Assembly (NCBI GenBank): GCA_013399895.1
Contig: VXBA01001023.1
Span: 187,348-251,347 of the forward strand
Length of the DNA: 64,000 nt
From: Serilophus lunatus
Lineage: Eukaryota > Chordata > Aves > Passeriformes > Eurylaimidae
Direction of reading: 5' to 3'
Shown here: positions 1-61,577 of the stretch, piece by piece
Layout: every line of letters begins with the position of its first letter
Position numbering within the stretch: the first letter of the stretch is position 1
Translations under genes and position numbers: made by a program
Notes under the pieces: model-generated
The model's database searches: none
What the model saw: only the letters and a program-made list of their open reading frames with translations
What the model was told of the DNA's origin: nothing

Positions 1-534
1 CAATTAAACCACACTAAAAACATGTAAACTTGGGAGAGAAAAATGCAGAGGGGTTTTGGATGCTAAATCATTTCACTGTCCACTTTCAACAATATTGCAA
101 CATTCTCAAGAATACAGAAGTAGCTTTGTTTGAAAAAAAAAAAATCATATCTAGATTCTGCATAAATTTTTTATACTTGTAGGCCAAACAGATATTTATG
201 TCAGACAACATGTGATAAAAAAAAATCAAAAGAAAAATATTCCTAAATTGTCATCAGAGAAAATCAAATTGAGCTAACCAGTATTAGCTTATTTTCTACA
301 TTATTTTGTCATTTAGCAGGTACAGGTCATTATTATTAAAACTGTGGCAGGCACTTGGTCAGAAAGCTGGTTTATTAACTCAATATGCAGAGTTTTCAAG
401 GAGTTAAATTCTAAATCTTTCCAATCCTCCAGCTTTGTGTCTGTTCCCATCTGGCACAGTGACACCACAGCACTTCAGTACTTCCACACCAACACTCCAG
501 AGCTATGTCACGTGAGATACAGGTTCATACTCAC
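1..534 (-). other. PLCB4: Part of the PLCB4 intron after exon 24
   Basis: The sequence is AT-rich intron with no recognisable exon or repeat. The matching acceptor is outside the window. Confidence 0.85.
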
Positions 535-47383
<46,849 letters not shown>

Positions 47384-47400
47384 GATTACAGAAGAAAAAC
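47384..47400 (-). other. PLCB4: PLCB4 5' UTR part of the start-codon exon
   Basis: These seventeen bases lie between a splice acceptor (TTCCATTTCAG on the minus strand, ending at 47401) and the start codon. They contain no ATG. The acceptor implies one or more noncoding exons at higher coordinates, which I could not find in the window. Confidence 0.8.
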
Positions 47401-50400
47401 CTGAAATGGAATGAAACAGCAGAGTTCAATTACTGTCCTTTCAAAGGAGTATTTCAAAGTCCAAGCAGGAAAAAAAAGTGCTTTTAGCTTTTCCATTCAC
47501 ACAGAAATATTAAAAAGTCACAGTGTGTTTCCAAATCAAGAGCTTTCCTCATAAGAGTATTTTTGTTTCATATCTTTAAAATGAAAAATACTTTTAAAAT
47601 GTGTCTCTGAACTTAATTATTGGAAAAATACTTGCACTGTAACTTCTAGAGTATAATGAAGCTGGGATTAACTCAGCTCTAGGTGACACAGAATGCCACA
47701 ACCTGTAATATAGACAAGTGCTTCTTTTTTCACAGGAAAAAACCATCAGATGCTACATAAACAGATTGTATTTTTTCTTAACATCCTAAACTGTTAGTTG
47801 CATAATCAAAACATATTTTTCCTGTGTTTTGTATTTCAAAATCCTTTTATATTAAAGTTCTGGGTATTCTCACTTGTACTTTATACATTACTCAAGATGT
47901 GGATAATATGTATGTCAACGTTCACAGGGAAAAAACGTCCAAGTGAGAAGAATAAAAACCATCTCAAGGGAGAGTAAAAAGTCTGTGTAACCTGTGCGAT
48001 GCAATCCGACTTCGTAGCTTTTGTGTCACCAAAACCCTGAATAGTACATTAAAATATTACTGATTAAGTGAAATACTTTTCAAAATGTTCTTAGATAGAA
48101 ATGTCTATTTGGATGAAGTTTAAACCCAGAATAGATGCCAGTGCTTAAAAAAGTCTAAGATTTTTGTAGTGTCTCGTTTTCATTCACATAAAGAATGTCC
48201 TAACAAGAAAAAGAATGAGAACCAAAGAAATGAGAGGATGCTGTTAAAAGACTCTGTCCAACACTGGCTTTAAGAACAGTTATTTTGATATTTTTCTACT
48301 GAAAAAATAACCTTCTTAAAAATTGCAAAGTACATTTTCATGCTACCCATCTCTATCTCCTGACATTTTTTGGTCATTGATATGAGAATAAAAAAAAATA
48401 TATGTCATGTTTCCAACAACACAGGAATAAGATAACTTAATTAATTCTCCATAATGATCAAAAACAGAATTTGAAATTTTTATATATATATCTATCACAC
48501 CATTAAGTGCTCACTGTTATTGAAAATGGGATGAAAACTCAAAATAACATATCGGTACTCTCCAATTAAAAAGAAAGAGGCTAAGCACTATCTAAGACTA
48601 TCAATCTGTACTGTTTTGTTTTTTTTACCTGATGAAGTGATGCTTTGAATAAAATAGAGAACAAGGAACTAGGGCCAAGAAGTGATCCGCTCCCTGTAGT
48701 ATCTTATCAAAAACCCCTTTTTCTTTTTCCAGACTTGTGCATTTGGTTCTTACCACTCTGTAAATGAGTAGTAATATCTTCCTCATAAGGCCATGAGATC
48801 CTTTCAAGGAACGTGCCAAATTATTGAATTTTTAGTACTTTTTTGAAAATACACTTAAAATTCTCATGTCTCTTAGAGCTGCTTTTCCCTCGTTTCATGA
48901 AGAAAGCTGGATATTGGTAGATAACTGCTCTATACAGCTCACAGACTTCAGGCAGTATCTCAGTATAATCACACCACCTTGAAACTTGGTGCTTGTGCTT
49001 GGAACACAGTTACAAGTACAGAAATGCAGCCTCAGAAATGTGTTTACTGACTTTACGGATTTTGTTAAAGGCAAAGCTGAAAACAGAACCAACAGAACCC
49101 CACACTATACAACAAATCATCAAAGGTCTCGGAAAAATATCCCCCAAAGGAAACTTCAAACACAGACACCTGAAGTGATAACCACCCCAGTTTTATGGCA
49201 TGTTGGCCATTCCCTTATGTTTAAATGTCTTTTATTATCAGAATATTCCCAAGAACAAAAGTAACTTGAGATGCAACACGTAGTTTGTCCAGCAATAAAT
49301 GCTGCCTGCATGTGAAGCCCTTCTGGGAAAAGCTGATACATTCTGTGCTAAAACACAAGAAATGTGATGGCACTTTTCAGACTGTGAAGAAAACACTTCC
49401 ATAGTCCCAAGCCTGTATTCGTGGTCTTTACCCTTTTTCACTGATGCTGAACCCCATGAAGACAGAGATTTAAAAACCTACAAGCTCTGAACTCCTGGGT
49501 AAGATACATCCTAACACTCTGTCCAGCATCTGGCATTCTGAAATATGGATGTAAAGAGTGCTTGCACAGACACTCATCCCTCAGAAACACTAATTACCTT
49601 AACACTTTACATATGCACTTCGTCAATAACCTGAACTTTGCTGAGTTCACCATTCAGCCACAGAAATACAGCACTGTAAAATCCCTCCTTTATAGGCATC
49701 TTCCCCCTGTCTGGGTACTCACACACTACGAAGAACTTGCCTCTTACTTCATTGCTGATAAATGAAATAGATGGAGCTCCTCGGTTTCTGCTGCAATGCG
49801 CATTTTTCAAACCTTGGAGCCAGAGCCCTCTCCACTCTTCCAGCTGCCTTTCCGAAGTACAGGGTCTGGACCAGGACACAGTAACCCAGCACAACCCTCT
49901 GTCACACAAACCAGAATTACAGTCTTCCATCTTATTTGCATAACCTTGCATTTCGCTGCAAGAAAACATGCTTGATTGCTCATAATTTATCAAGCAATCA
50001 AGTTCTGTCTCAGGGACTCAAGCTCGTGGTTATTTACCATCTTACCAATCTCCTCTCTAGCTGTGCTCTCACAGGTCACTACAGTTTACAGATGAACTGA
50101 GACAGATGAAGTGTGAGAGAAAGACTTGAGTACAGGAGTCAGAGGATTTGTAACAAACAACATTTTTAAACCTTATCCTTTGGCAGCTCTGGAGAAGGTG
50201 AAGAAAATTCTCCCTGCCTTTTAAAAAGCTTTTTTCAGTCTCTCACATTTCTTACACTCCTCTCAAAAATCCATTTTTCCATAACCCTGTTAGCTTTTAA
50301 GATCACCAAAATAAACTACAAAACATTCCCCTGTCACTCCTCAGACCTCTGTTAATCCTCATCAATTTTTAAGCAGTTCAAAGGCAGTGAAAAACAAAAA

Positions 50401-53400
50401 CAAATCCAACCAGCAAACCCAAACAAACAGGACATTCTAACATTTGTATGGTTGCAAATATATGCGTGTATGTACCCTATGATGAGAATCAAGAATTACA
50501 CTCTATAGAGAAATTTAATAAAAATGAAATGTGTGAAGATTCAACTGGGAGAGATAGAAGGTTAAGGAACTAAATTTAAAGACAGCAAAATTTTAATTTG
50601 AAAACTTTTAAACAGCCTTTAAAAATTAAAATCAAAACCTTCTCTCTGATTTAAGGGTTCTTAAAGTATAACAATGCCTCTGAATACATACCATTCACAA
50701 AAGCAAAAATAACACTCATATAAAATACACTTCAGGACTTAACACAGAGGAGAAGCAGGTGAAATGCAGTAGTTAAGGGCCTTTTGAGCTCTCTCTCCCT
50801 TTTTTTCAACACTGATTTATGCCTAAAGACATTATTTGGATCACATGAGAAAAACAAGCTTTTGATTCACCTAGAGTACCCAAAGAGTAAGGACACAAAA
50901 TTAACTATATCCAGAATAGCATTATTTAACACAAAAGTGTTCCTCTTTTGTAAGCTTGGCTGAACTAAGGTAAATCTGGGGTGTGTGGACTGTAAATCCT
51001 GGGTTTTTTCATTCTTTGACCACAAGAAGGACAAGGTGTGGCTGAACAGGAGGAGGAAAGGATTCTGTTAATACAAAGGAGACAAATGTTTGGGGAAAGA
51101 GGTGATATTCTAAACTAATGCACATGGCTGGCTAGCATGATGGATTGGATACTCCTTGGATCCCATAAACATCCTGCCAATGTTGAGACACTGCTGGAAA
51201 GGACAGCAGAGTTCCTTAGAGCTGATCTCCCCCCGTTCTTAAACAGAGAAACAATTTCCGCAGTTTCCTGAGCCCCAAATATTGTAACAGGACTTGTAAG
51301 TTCTTTTTATTATTATTTTTGCCTCTGCAATGAATCCCTATTTGCTGAGTGAGAAACGAGGATCCTCCACGCTCTGCGGTTGCCATTTCACCTCTTCAAA
51401 TTACACCCCCTCAACCTGCACCGGTTACAGTTCGTGTTGGATTTCAAGAACAAAGTGCAGCCCACACCACACTATGCTGAGTTCACTAATCTTGCCCAGG
51501 AATATATGTTTTTCTAAGAGATACAAGGAGGCAATTTCTTAAAAAACAAACTAATGAATTTCCAACTCCTTCTCCCCCTTGAAGTACATATAACCTTCAC
51601 CACCACTCCTCTTTGGTAAACAAGTCTCTTCATAACAAAGACAACCAGATCTACATCAGCAGATTTAACTTTTGAAATTTGTTTTTTTTTTAAGGAGTTC
51701 AGCCCGGTCCAGCAAGTCTACCCGCAGTGTTGTGGGCTAGAGTGAGGAACCAGCTGTCCAAGGCTAAGCAGGCAGTGCAGCACTGAAATTCTTATTAAAA
51801 TGCCTCTTTCATTTTTTAACAAGGCTCTGGAGTACTTTCATATTCAAATATTATAATTGTTTCTACATATTTACAGGAAGAAAAGTCAGATCTTCATACA
51901 TTTACTCCTCAATGAAAGATTAATTTGGTCATAAACCTATCATCATTACCATATGCAAAATGCAGAGACTGAGTGTTTTTTAAAAACAAAACCTTGGTTT
52001 CAACACTAGGAACTTAAAATTTAGAGTAACTTTTAAGAAAATGAAAGCCCCTACAGTATAGGAGAACCACACTGCTGAATTTCTGCAGTATCCACACTAT
52101 ACTGTAAAGCAATTCCAAGGTTTCACAGCTCTCCAGGCTTTTCTATAATCAAATTTTGTTGAGTTTCTTTTTTATCAAGTAATTTTTCAGCAGGTTATTT
52201 TTAAACGCATTACTCCCACAGCTAATGCAAGCAACTTAAAACAGTTCTCCCCAAAACAAAGTCCAGGAACAACAAGAGATACAGAGCAGAGCTCAGGCGC
52301 CTGGACGTGTATCGTCTAGCAGGTCTCAATTTCCATTTTGTCTCATTTTCCATTTGGTTTTAATTGCTGGAATGCACTGGCATGCAGGGCCAGCTAAGGG
52401 GTTAGACCAAAACAAGAAGTGGCCTGTTCTTAACCAACCTCTTCTTCAGCTTTCCACACAAGTGAGGCTGCTCCTGCAAAGCTCTGCTCCAGGCTAAAAA
52501 TGAGTGTATCTGCTGACCACGGAAAACAACAACTGCTGAAACGAGACGAGTAGAATTCCTACTTAATCTGGTACATTTTCAACAGCATAACATTATGTTC
52601 TGACAGTTAGAAATATATTTAAATCAAGCCATGATGGAAAGCTTCTTAGAAGAGTCACTCAAGGTCTAATTCCACACAAATATTTGCTGTCCTGAGAAGT
52701 CATATTATTTCCATGCTCAGCAGCAATACAGAGTCATTGAGGCAGATTTTTCCCTTTTGAATTGATCCAGACTGATCACCAAAATCATCTGGACTCATCA
52801 CACAGCTTTGACAGGACTGGGATCAATCCTTGTGTGCCACCATGGTAAACCAACAATATTAGTCCCACTTGCTGAGCAAAATGAGCCTTTAAACAGACAC
52901 CACTTTAAATGCCAGCAACCTGGCAATTTCAACAACAGAATGTTCAGTAAAAAGGAATCATTTTTACTCATGGTTAAGTAGACTTCAAATGCAATAAGCA
53001 AACCATACATATTCCTAGGAAAGGGTATGATTTGAATAATAAGCAAAAATCCAGAGCTATCATAACTGGAAATTATTAAAAAATTAAGTGTTAAAAATGT
53101 AAAACAGACATACAAAATTATAAACTTTACTGAATATTAGAAGTTGTTTTCATTGTTGTTCTTTCCTTCTCTTGACAGAAAATTTGATATTCTTATTTTC
53201 AATTTTGTAACAGCAGAGGTAAAAGGCAAGGTGAAAGGCATGGATCTTTGTAAGGGATGATTTCTAGGCAAAGGCACCAATTTTCCCAAAGGGTTATTTC
53301 AGGAGAGGATGTGCTCATAATGCTTTCAGCTGTACAGAGAATTTAGCAACCTGACTCATCAAAAGACACAATAAATGACAATTTGTTTTCTTTTATACAT

Positions 53401-54916
53401 ATTTCTCAGTATCCATCTAACAGTAACTTTTTGCTTTTGACCTGTCAAGTGAACTTCATCACATAACATGAGCACGAGGAAGAACATTTCCTTAGAGCTT
53501 TCCCTGGTTTGTCTCATTCCAATGATAAACACTAACCACATAAACAAATTAAGTTGTCTAAAAATGTCAAAGATGCTACAGTTTTATTTTTAGTTAAACA
53601 GAAGTGTTAGAGGTGTTCAAGATTTATTTAGTATAATGTCAAGCATCCCATTTCCTGGAAGCCAACCCCTCTCCAGGTAGTAATAGAGAACAAATTGGAC
53701 TTTGATGGAAGCAATGGCTTGTGTTAATAGTTGTCAAGATCTTTTCTGAATTGCTATAGCATGTGATGTATGTATACAATGTATCTTGATTTAACCAGCA
53801 GTGACTTTTATTAAGTTTAATTACTTCACTCTGTGGCTTTCAATGGCTGCCTCATGGAATAATAAAACAAAGAAAGATGTAGCACTTGCACAATACCTCA
53901 AGTATTTTCTCAATTACTTAAGCCCAAATTCTCTCCTTACAGTTTGGAAAAATCTGACACCTTGTATCATTACAGCAATGAACCCCAAGAAGAGAGACTT
54001 ATCTGATTTATTAATGAAACAGTCTTCAGTATGCTTTTTGGGCAATTAACACCATACTTAGTTTCTACTGTTGTTTAATTTGCAGCTGACAGATAACACA
54101 TCTTTTAAATATTTGATTTAAAATAATGGGTAATTTTGACAAAACTTCAGTTTCTTCCTTTTAGTTTCATTCTGGAGCTTTGTGCTTTAAGAGATCTCAA
54201 GCAGAAGTGATTCCTGTACTTTAATGTCATAGGAAGACATAAATAAATGTTTGAAATTAAAATTCTAAGAAGAATTTGGTGGGAGTACAGATCAACACCA
54301 AATAACCTCAAATGAGCATCACTCCTGTTATGGACACAAGAGTTAAGGGTTCCAAGGATATATAATAATATGGTCTTAGAAACTTGCAGTTGTTATCTAT
54401 AAATACCATGAAAAAGGGAAAACAAACTTTCAAACTAGATTAACATCAGCAGTCTTTCACTTTTAAAAGCAAGGAAAAGTTTTGGAAAGAACACAAACTA
54501 GTACCTCAAACAAAAATAAAACAGACTACGAATATCAGCTGCTCCACAACCACATCCTGAGGACACAGTTGTCTGTTTCCAAACACTGACACAGACTCAG
54601 ACCTTGTATTAATGAAATGTTATAAAGGTCAAGTTCATATTTTGTAATAACTTTTAAATCCCTGTGTGTTTGAAATAATCCCTCTATGGTCAGGTACTTT
54701 AGTTCCAACCAAACTTTATTTAAGTTTGGACATGACTTAGTAGGAGCTTGTTCAAAATATACAGATATTTTAAAACTAATAAGCTGTGAGGAACATAGAT
54801 GTTACTTTAACATCTAAAATTAGGAAAGTGACATTTTAATTTGCTGGGGTTTTAGATGATTTCTGAGAAAACAAAGAGTGACCCACATTGCTGGCTTAAA
54901 ATTTCAGACAAAGCAA

Positions 54917-54942
54917 AGACCACTGGGAAATTCCAGTGGTCT
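54917..54942. repeat. Inverted repeat with 10-base arms around GAAATT
   Basis: AGACCACTGG (54917-54926) and CCAGTGGTCT (54933-54942) are exact reverse complements with a 6-base spacer. The centre reads GGGAAATTCC (54925-54934), which fits the kappaB consensus GGGRNWYYCC. Confidence 0.9.
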
Positions 54943-57031
54943 AAAATGTATTCGTATCAAAAAGCTGCATTCACTATTTGACAGTTGGCACTGTGTTAAA
55001 AGTAGGTATTTGTTGAAAGTTTAAACTAATTACAAATTTCTTGGTACCCTCGATGAAGCCTATGAACTACAGTTACCACACACCATTTAGGCAACCTTGT
55101 CACTGTGCAATTTAACCCATGGCACTGGTCAGAAAATTTTTTTACCTGTCTCGGAAGTCATAATGCTGCTCAGATTCCACCTCAGCACCCATCTTACACC
55201 CTACAGATACTGGAGTTTGTACCCCCTCCTTTAAATAAGAGAATTAAAATGGAATGAAAAGCAAGAAACGTAGATCTGGGATCTGCACTTGGTCACTACA
55301 TTCCTTCCTTCCTCACATCCCACAGCCTGTTTGTTTTCACCACCCTTTCTTTCCCCAATCAGTTCTCAAAGGCAGGGGAACGCAGGCAGGGCATTATCAG
55401 CTGGTTGGAATGGAAATTATCCATCACCCTTCTGAGCAGCCAGCCCCAGTGGCTGCAGTGGATCCAAACCCTACCCTGAGTGGGAGACATTTCCAGATGC
55501 AGCCATTCTTCCTTCCTCAGTTCTGTGGTGGACCTGAGCTCAGGTAAGTGCAGCAGCAGAGCAGCTGTGAGCTGCCCCAGCTGATGTGTGGCTGGAGCAG
55601 ACTGTAGCTCCCACCAGACCTCCTAGTTGGTTTGTTCCATTTTATTTTTTCTGTCAAGATTTCAAGTTCGCATCACATAAAAAAAGCCCCAAGACAACCC
55701 AAATCAAAGAATATGCTAATTGCCTTTAATGAACACTCTTTCTCTGGTATCTCCCAGTCAGTATCAGTGTGCACTTCAACACTCCTGTGCAAAAAGCAGA
55801 TCTGTGAATCTGAATGACATTTAATGGATGGGGGAAAAAATCATCATAATAATTACTGTCTGGCTCCATTTGTCTGTTTTGGTCACCCCCAGACACTCTG
55901 CTTGTTGTAGGCAGAAACAACACTCATCATCAACTGTTCAGAGAAAATACCTCCCCTTTGGGATAGATGGGAGTCAAGGGATCTGGATTACAGCTGGTGG
56001 TGAGCCAGAGTGCTCTGGATGGACACTTTGCCATTTCCCATTTTTCTTTCCCCTCTTCTAAAGAATAAGGATACCAAAACTTGTCTTAATTACAGCTTTA
56101 ATGACCAATAACACCGAGTATTAAGTCTTTAACAAACTGGGCATTTTGATGAAGATGAGAGTGCCCCAATTCTAAACACAATGTAACCTAACTAGGAAAG
56201 GCCAAAAACAAAACTCTGCCTATAATTTAAAAATCCAGAAACCCTCTTTCCAGGAGGACAATTATGGACAGCCATGTTTGAGATATACCAGGTTATCACC
56301 TATTTATATCTTTAATTTCATAGAGATGCGAGAAAAAAAGCAACTGCTTCTGAACTTTCGGTTATTATTTTTACTTCATTACGGTAGGTAGGTGGCAGAG
56401 CAAGCATTTCTTGTCAATTTGTTTCAGCAACATTTCTTTTTAAATGATTGTTGAGCCACTGCCCAGAAGCCCCAAAAGCAATGGAGATAGAATAAGAAAG
56501 ATTGTGCAGGTAACAAGGCCAAGGATAAAGAACAAATACCACCAATCCTTTAGCTGGTAAATTCATAGTTAACCAGAAGCAGGAGATAGGAATGCATAAA
56601 ACATGGCATCACAGTCTCTTTCACTAATTCCTGCCTCAGAGAAACCATGCAATCTGCATATTCATTTCTACTAATCAAATATTAAAACAACTCTCTTGAC
56701 ATTGTGCTCTGTTTCCTGTCACAGCAGTTGTTATCGAACTGACAGCTGTTGTCTCTGTGGGGTAAAGGAAGACTTTGGGAGACTTCTGAGAAAGTTTATC
56801 TGATGAAACATTTTAGAGTGCTAATACAGTCATTATCGAGGTATTCAGTTGTTTACAATACTTGGGAACAATGCCCCTAAAATGCCATTCTGAATATTAA
56901 TGTATTGCTTGTTTAAGAAATGGGGTAAAACCAGGCATGTCAACTATTAAAGAGAGGGGTGGGAGAGTGTTCCAAGCCAGCAGCCTTGCCAAATCTTCCT
57001 GCTGGATGCCTTTTGGCTTGTTCAACTTATC

Positions 57032-57083
57032 CATATACCCATGTATATATATGCATATACGTGTGTATATATATATATATATG
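57032..57083. repeat. Imperfect TA/TG microsatellite
   Basis: Alternating purine-pyrimidine sequence, mostly TA with interspersed TG and CG steps, ends in a pure TA run at about 57066-57082. Confidence 0.9.
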
Positions 57084-60000
57084 AAAATTTCTGGAGGAAG
57101 TGCATCTTAATTTTTGTACTGTTCCAAGTGGACGATTTGATTCCAAAAGGGACAAAAATAAAAGTGTTGGTATGTAACTTATTTGTCCAGGACAGAGACA
57201 AAAAGGAGAGCCAGTCTGCCAGTCACGGGTGCTGGTATGGCACGCTGGCATACACAGCCCATTTGGAACACTTCTTTGACATCTCATAATAAACAGCAGG
57301 ATTTACAGCATGCTGAGAGGTTCAATTTATTCGGATTTTTCTGGACCAAGTGGAGTCACCAGAGTCAGGGGACTCACTTTCTCTAAATTCCTAGCATTAA
57401 GATGGAGTGGAGCAGCAGGAAATAAGAGGCAGAGCTGATACCTCTCCAAGCCTCCTCCTCCTCATCCCTTTTCTTTATTACCACCTTCCTGGAAAGGAAA
57501 TATGAGGACATGCTCGATTCTGGACAACCATTTGTGGAGAAAGAAACGGGTGTTTGGAGAAGAGCACAAGAATTGACAAGAAGAGAGAACCAACAACAGG
57601 AAAAAAATACAGAGAACAAGGATGAGGTGTCTAACACTGCTGAGGGCTTGGAGAGAGTGACCAAGTGCCCGAGCAGACCAGTACAGCTAAAATGGAAAAG
57701 GAAGATGGCCACATTTTCCCCATACTAGGAAAGGACAGCAGGAAGTTTGAGATGGCTGAAATTGGAATGATTTGGGACGGCACAGGCAAGAATATTAGAA
57801 TATTTTTAGAGATTTTTCTAAGTATGAAGCTGGGTTTCTGCAAAGTGGCTGGAAAGGAAGGAATGCAGTGGAATACACACTAAGAAAACAAAACCAAAAC
57901 AAAATGCTAGTGTTTGGCGGGGAGTGGGGGGAATAAAAAAAAAGAGAAGTGGTAAGAACAGGCAATAGCAGAGTGGGGTAATTTACTGTGACAGCTCAGG
58001 AGTGGGGATGTCTGGGCTCCCAGAGACAAGGAGCTCTGCAGTGCCCCATGCCTCAGACAGACCAAGGGATGAGTGAGGAGAAGAACTGATTCTAGAAAAG
58101 GGAGCGGAGGTCAAAAAAAGAACAGTCTGTTTGGAAGCCATCAGATGCAATGGAAATCAACAGATGCAATTAGTTACATCATAAAAATTGATAAAGCAAC
58201 CCTAGCTGAGACAGAAAGAAAATGTTTTGCCATTTGCACTGGCTGGATGCACTGAAGTGTTCTTAAGTGGCGCTTAACTAATGCTGCCACTATCCACTCT
58301 GGCCTCCTCCACCTCAGTAACAAGTGGCACACACACTCATCAAGCACAGTGCCCATCCAAATGAAGTGTCACTGCATAGCAGACCCTGTAGAAAGCAAAG
58401 GTTACATTTTTCTTGTCTAAAACCAGCTCTGCTCCCTGTATCATCATTAAGCATTTCCAGCATAATAGTTACCATTGCGAAGAATAAAAGCTTGAGCTCA
58501 GCAGGCTGTTCCCATAAGAAAACTGGTCATCTAGTTCAGACTGCTTTTTTTCCTGTCACATACCTATTAAATGCTTCAGACTGTTTAATGTGATAAAAAT
58601 GTCTAGACTGTTTTTTGACTGAAAGCTTAAAGAAGAGTGTTCTTTGCCCTTGGCTAGCAAACCCCTTTGCTCCTTTCTTGGTGAACACATGTCGTACTTC
58701 TGCAGCCCACACTTTCTGCATGCATACAAGAAATGCACTTCAGGTATCTTCATAAATCTTGAGATTTGAGAGACCACCCCAGGAAATCTGATGCAGATAC
58801 ACACAGTATGTATGTGCAATACAGTGCAGTTTTGCTTTGAAAGGAAAAATCTAGAGTTTATAATCAAAGTACAGGCATTGTTGAGGAAAAGAAGATGACA
58901 GAGCATCTCTCACAGTCCAGTAAACAAGAAAAGCAGAAAAACAACCACAAATGTCCTGCTGAGATTGATAAAGAGCAAGACTTTTGCTGAAGCAGGGAGT
59001 AAAGGTAGACTTTAGGCAAAACATCCCAGTGGACACATTAGAAAAAGCGTTACCATGAGTGAATCAGTGCACTTGATGCTTTGTGGTCCCCAGTTCCCCT
59101 CAGTCTTCCGCAGCTGCTTATTTGTGTATAAAAAAACCCTTCTAATGTAATTACAATCACTCTAAACTTCCATGTGAGTACACAATTTATACTAAAAATA
59201 CCTCAGGCAGTGAAATGACCCAGCTCAACTGGTACACACCCACCAGCCCTTTCTTTTCAGGGTCTAAAAACCTGCATCTCTGGAGTGGGTCGGGGTTAAA
59301 GGACAGGTGCATCTGATTCTTGTCACCATGTGTGACTTGCATGTTGGAAACTAAGCTGCATGCCATGGAAAAAGCTTGAGAAGAAACACTATCCCTGGAC
59401 AACACTAATTGTAGCTGACTCCCATAGGAAATAAAACTTGCCAAAAGAATGAATGGATAAGGTGATGGGACAGAAACATCACTCTGGCATAGTGACAACT
59501 GGATTGTCAAATCACGGATCGAAATCCCACTTCCCATCTTCCTGTATCCTATTTGTTCCCAGAGAAGTCCTAACATCCTGAGGATAATTTTTTGTTTAAA
59601 ATGCTTTTAATCCCAATCCAAGACTCTAATTAACTCTTGTTTTGTGCGAGCGGACCATAAAGTGCACTGCCAGTCACAGGAGTTGAAAAAGAAACAACTG
59701 ACCATACTCTGCAGGAAAACAATGAAAGGCTTGAGAATATCCATGGAAAAGTTGTTTCAAGGGAGGAAATTGGCAGTTTTTCCATATTAAAAAAACTATA
59801 GGCAGAAGGATTTTTACAGTAAAGGTACAGACCCACCACTGAGCATTTCTGGTTTCCATTTTCTTTAAGATACCATCCTTCCCGAACAAGTCACAATAGT
59901 CCCCTCTGTTAAAAGCAAAAATGTGGGTTTTCCACATCACCAGGGAAGGTGATTTTATTGGTTTTGGAGCACTCAGATACTACATAGATACACTATATAA

Positions 60001-61545
60001 TGGAGAACTGACCAAGAAAGATGTCAGTGTCTAAAATGAATCTTCTGTGAAATAGCTACATTTTTCCATGTTGAAAGCTTGCATCAGGAAGGTTGCACAC
60101 TGTGGAGTTGTTGGTTTGCTTGTTTTCTTAAATATTAACATAGAGTTTAGATCAATAAATCTTTGCTTTTATCAGACACTCTTCTGCAATCTTTTTGTCG
60201 GTATAATCCCCATCCATCTCAGAGAGTGCCTTGCATAATCATGGAATTGCTGAATTAAGTCTCTTCTCTGCTCCATATATGCTTTTATTCTTTGGGCATC
60301 TGAGTGAAACGGGCACATGAAGACAGAAGGGAATAGGCCCAGCTGGTGTTTCTCTGGAAAGGCCCATGCCATCCCAAGAAACATCAGAGTGTTCTGCAAG
60401 TTTTTTATGCTGAGCAGCTGGCAGGGGCCTCCTAAAAGCAGGCAACCAGGCTGTGCTTACTGAGATACCAGGTTGTTGGCAAGGCTTTTTGGACGGAGAT
60501 AAAGGCAGCACAGGGAATAGAGAGGCTACTGCTTCTTCTAAAACAAAAGTGACAGGCACAAAACTAGAAAGAACAGATTTTATAGTTACAGCTTTCCATT
60601 CCAAAGTTAACGTTTCTACTGTTTTCTCCAAAATCTCAATAGCATGGGCTCGTTAAGGGTTAATCAATAACACTATTCACTGTTGTATGCAAACTAACCT
60701 GCATAAAGATTTGTGTGTAAGAAAGTGTGACCTAGCTGAGCTCACCTCCGAGTGTTCTTTATTAACCACATTAAGGGCACAGATACCTGTTAGCTCTGTA
60801 AACAGGCTGAGCAGTGGACACCACTGCCCCCAAGTCAATCGTTACCACTGTGTGCTGGAGACAACCAGCTTCTCAGAAGTAACCAGAGTAACCTAACTGC
60901 AAAAAAATCCAGGAAAACGCAACACACAGCTGCCTGGTCAGAGTGCCAGCAAAAACTGAGTGCTTTTGGAGCAATTAGAGACCATAAAAGGAGCTGATCC
61001 AACTCAGTCTCACTGAAAAGACCGGTCCTAACCCCTTGCTTCTGCTTTCTTTCTGATGATCCCATTCCTGCTGGCCTGAGTGATCCCAGCTCAACCAGTT
61101 CACCTCTGTGTGGTGCTGGAAAGCTCTTACTTTCTGCTATCTTCATGCACTGTATCCTGGTTACACAGGAGTCAAGTCGTGATCAGCAGCAGCACAAAGG
61201 ACAGACTGTCAGCATCTGGCTGAGAGAAGCAAGCGCACCAACTTCTGGTGGCAGTGAACTGGTCTCACACAGGTAATTGAGAAAGACCTCTAATTTTGAA
61301 AACTGGCTGACTTGGAGTGTACTCTCAGCTTTGATCCTCTGCAGTTCATTTTGCCAGGACTGCTGGTCTAATCTACCAATTCTCAAGCAAGTTTGCTACT
61401 TCTTTAAATGTTAAAGCAGACTGCAAAATTTGCTTTAAGACCTGGTTACAAAGCCATCTAGGAACTGTAATGTAAAAAAGCAAACTCATGGGCAACAGAT
61501 ACCATGGCTGGTAAGATGAAACATTTTCAAGAGCCTATTTATTTA

Positions 61546-61577
61546 TTTATTAATAAATCATGTGATTTATTAATAAA
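61546..61577. repeat. Perfect inverted repeat, 15-base arms
   Basis: The left arm TTTATTAATAAATCA (61546-61560) and its exact reverse complement (61563-61577) are separated by TG. The left arm overlaps a short ATTT tandem run that begins near 61537. Confidence 0.95.

Noticed and set aside
49607..49993. Minus-strand open frame of 128 codons
   Set aside because: No recognisable protein; no donor or acceptor arrangement supporting a gene.
59187..59576. Minus-strand open frame of 129 codons
   Set aside because: No family resemblance and no surrounding gene structure.
60239..60631. Minus-strand open frame of 130 codons
   Set aside because: No domain recognised; chance frame in a less AT-rich stretch.
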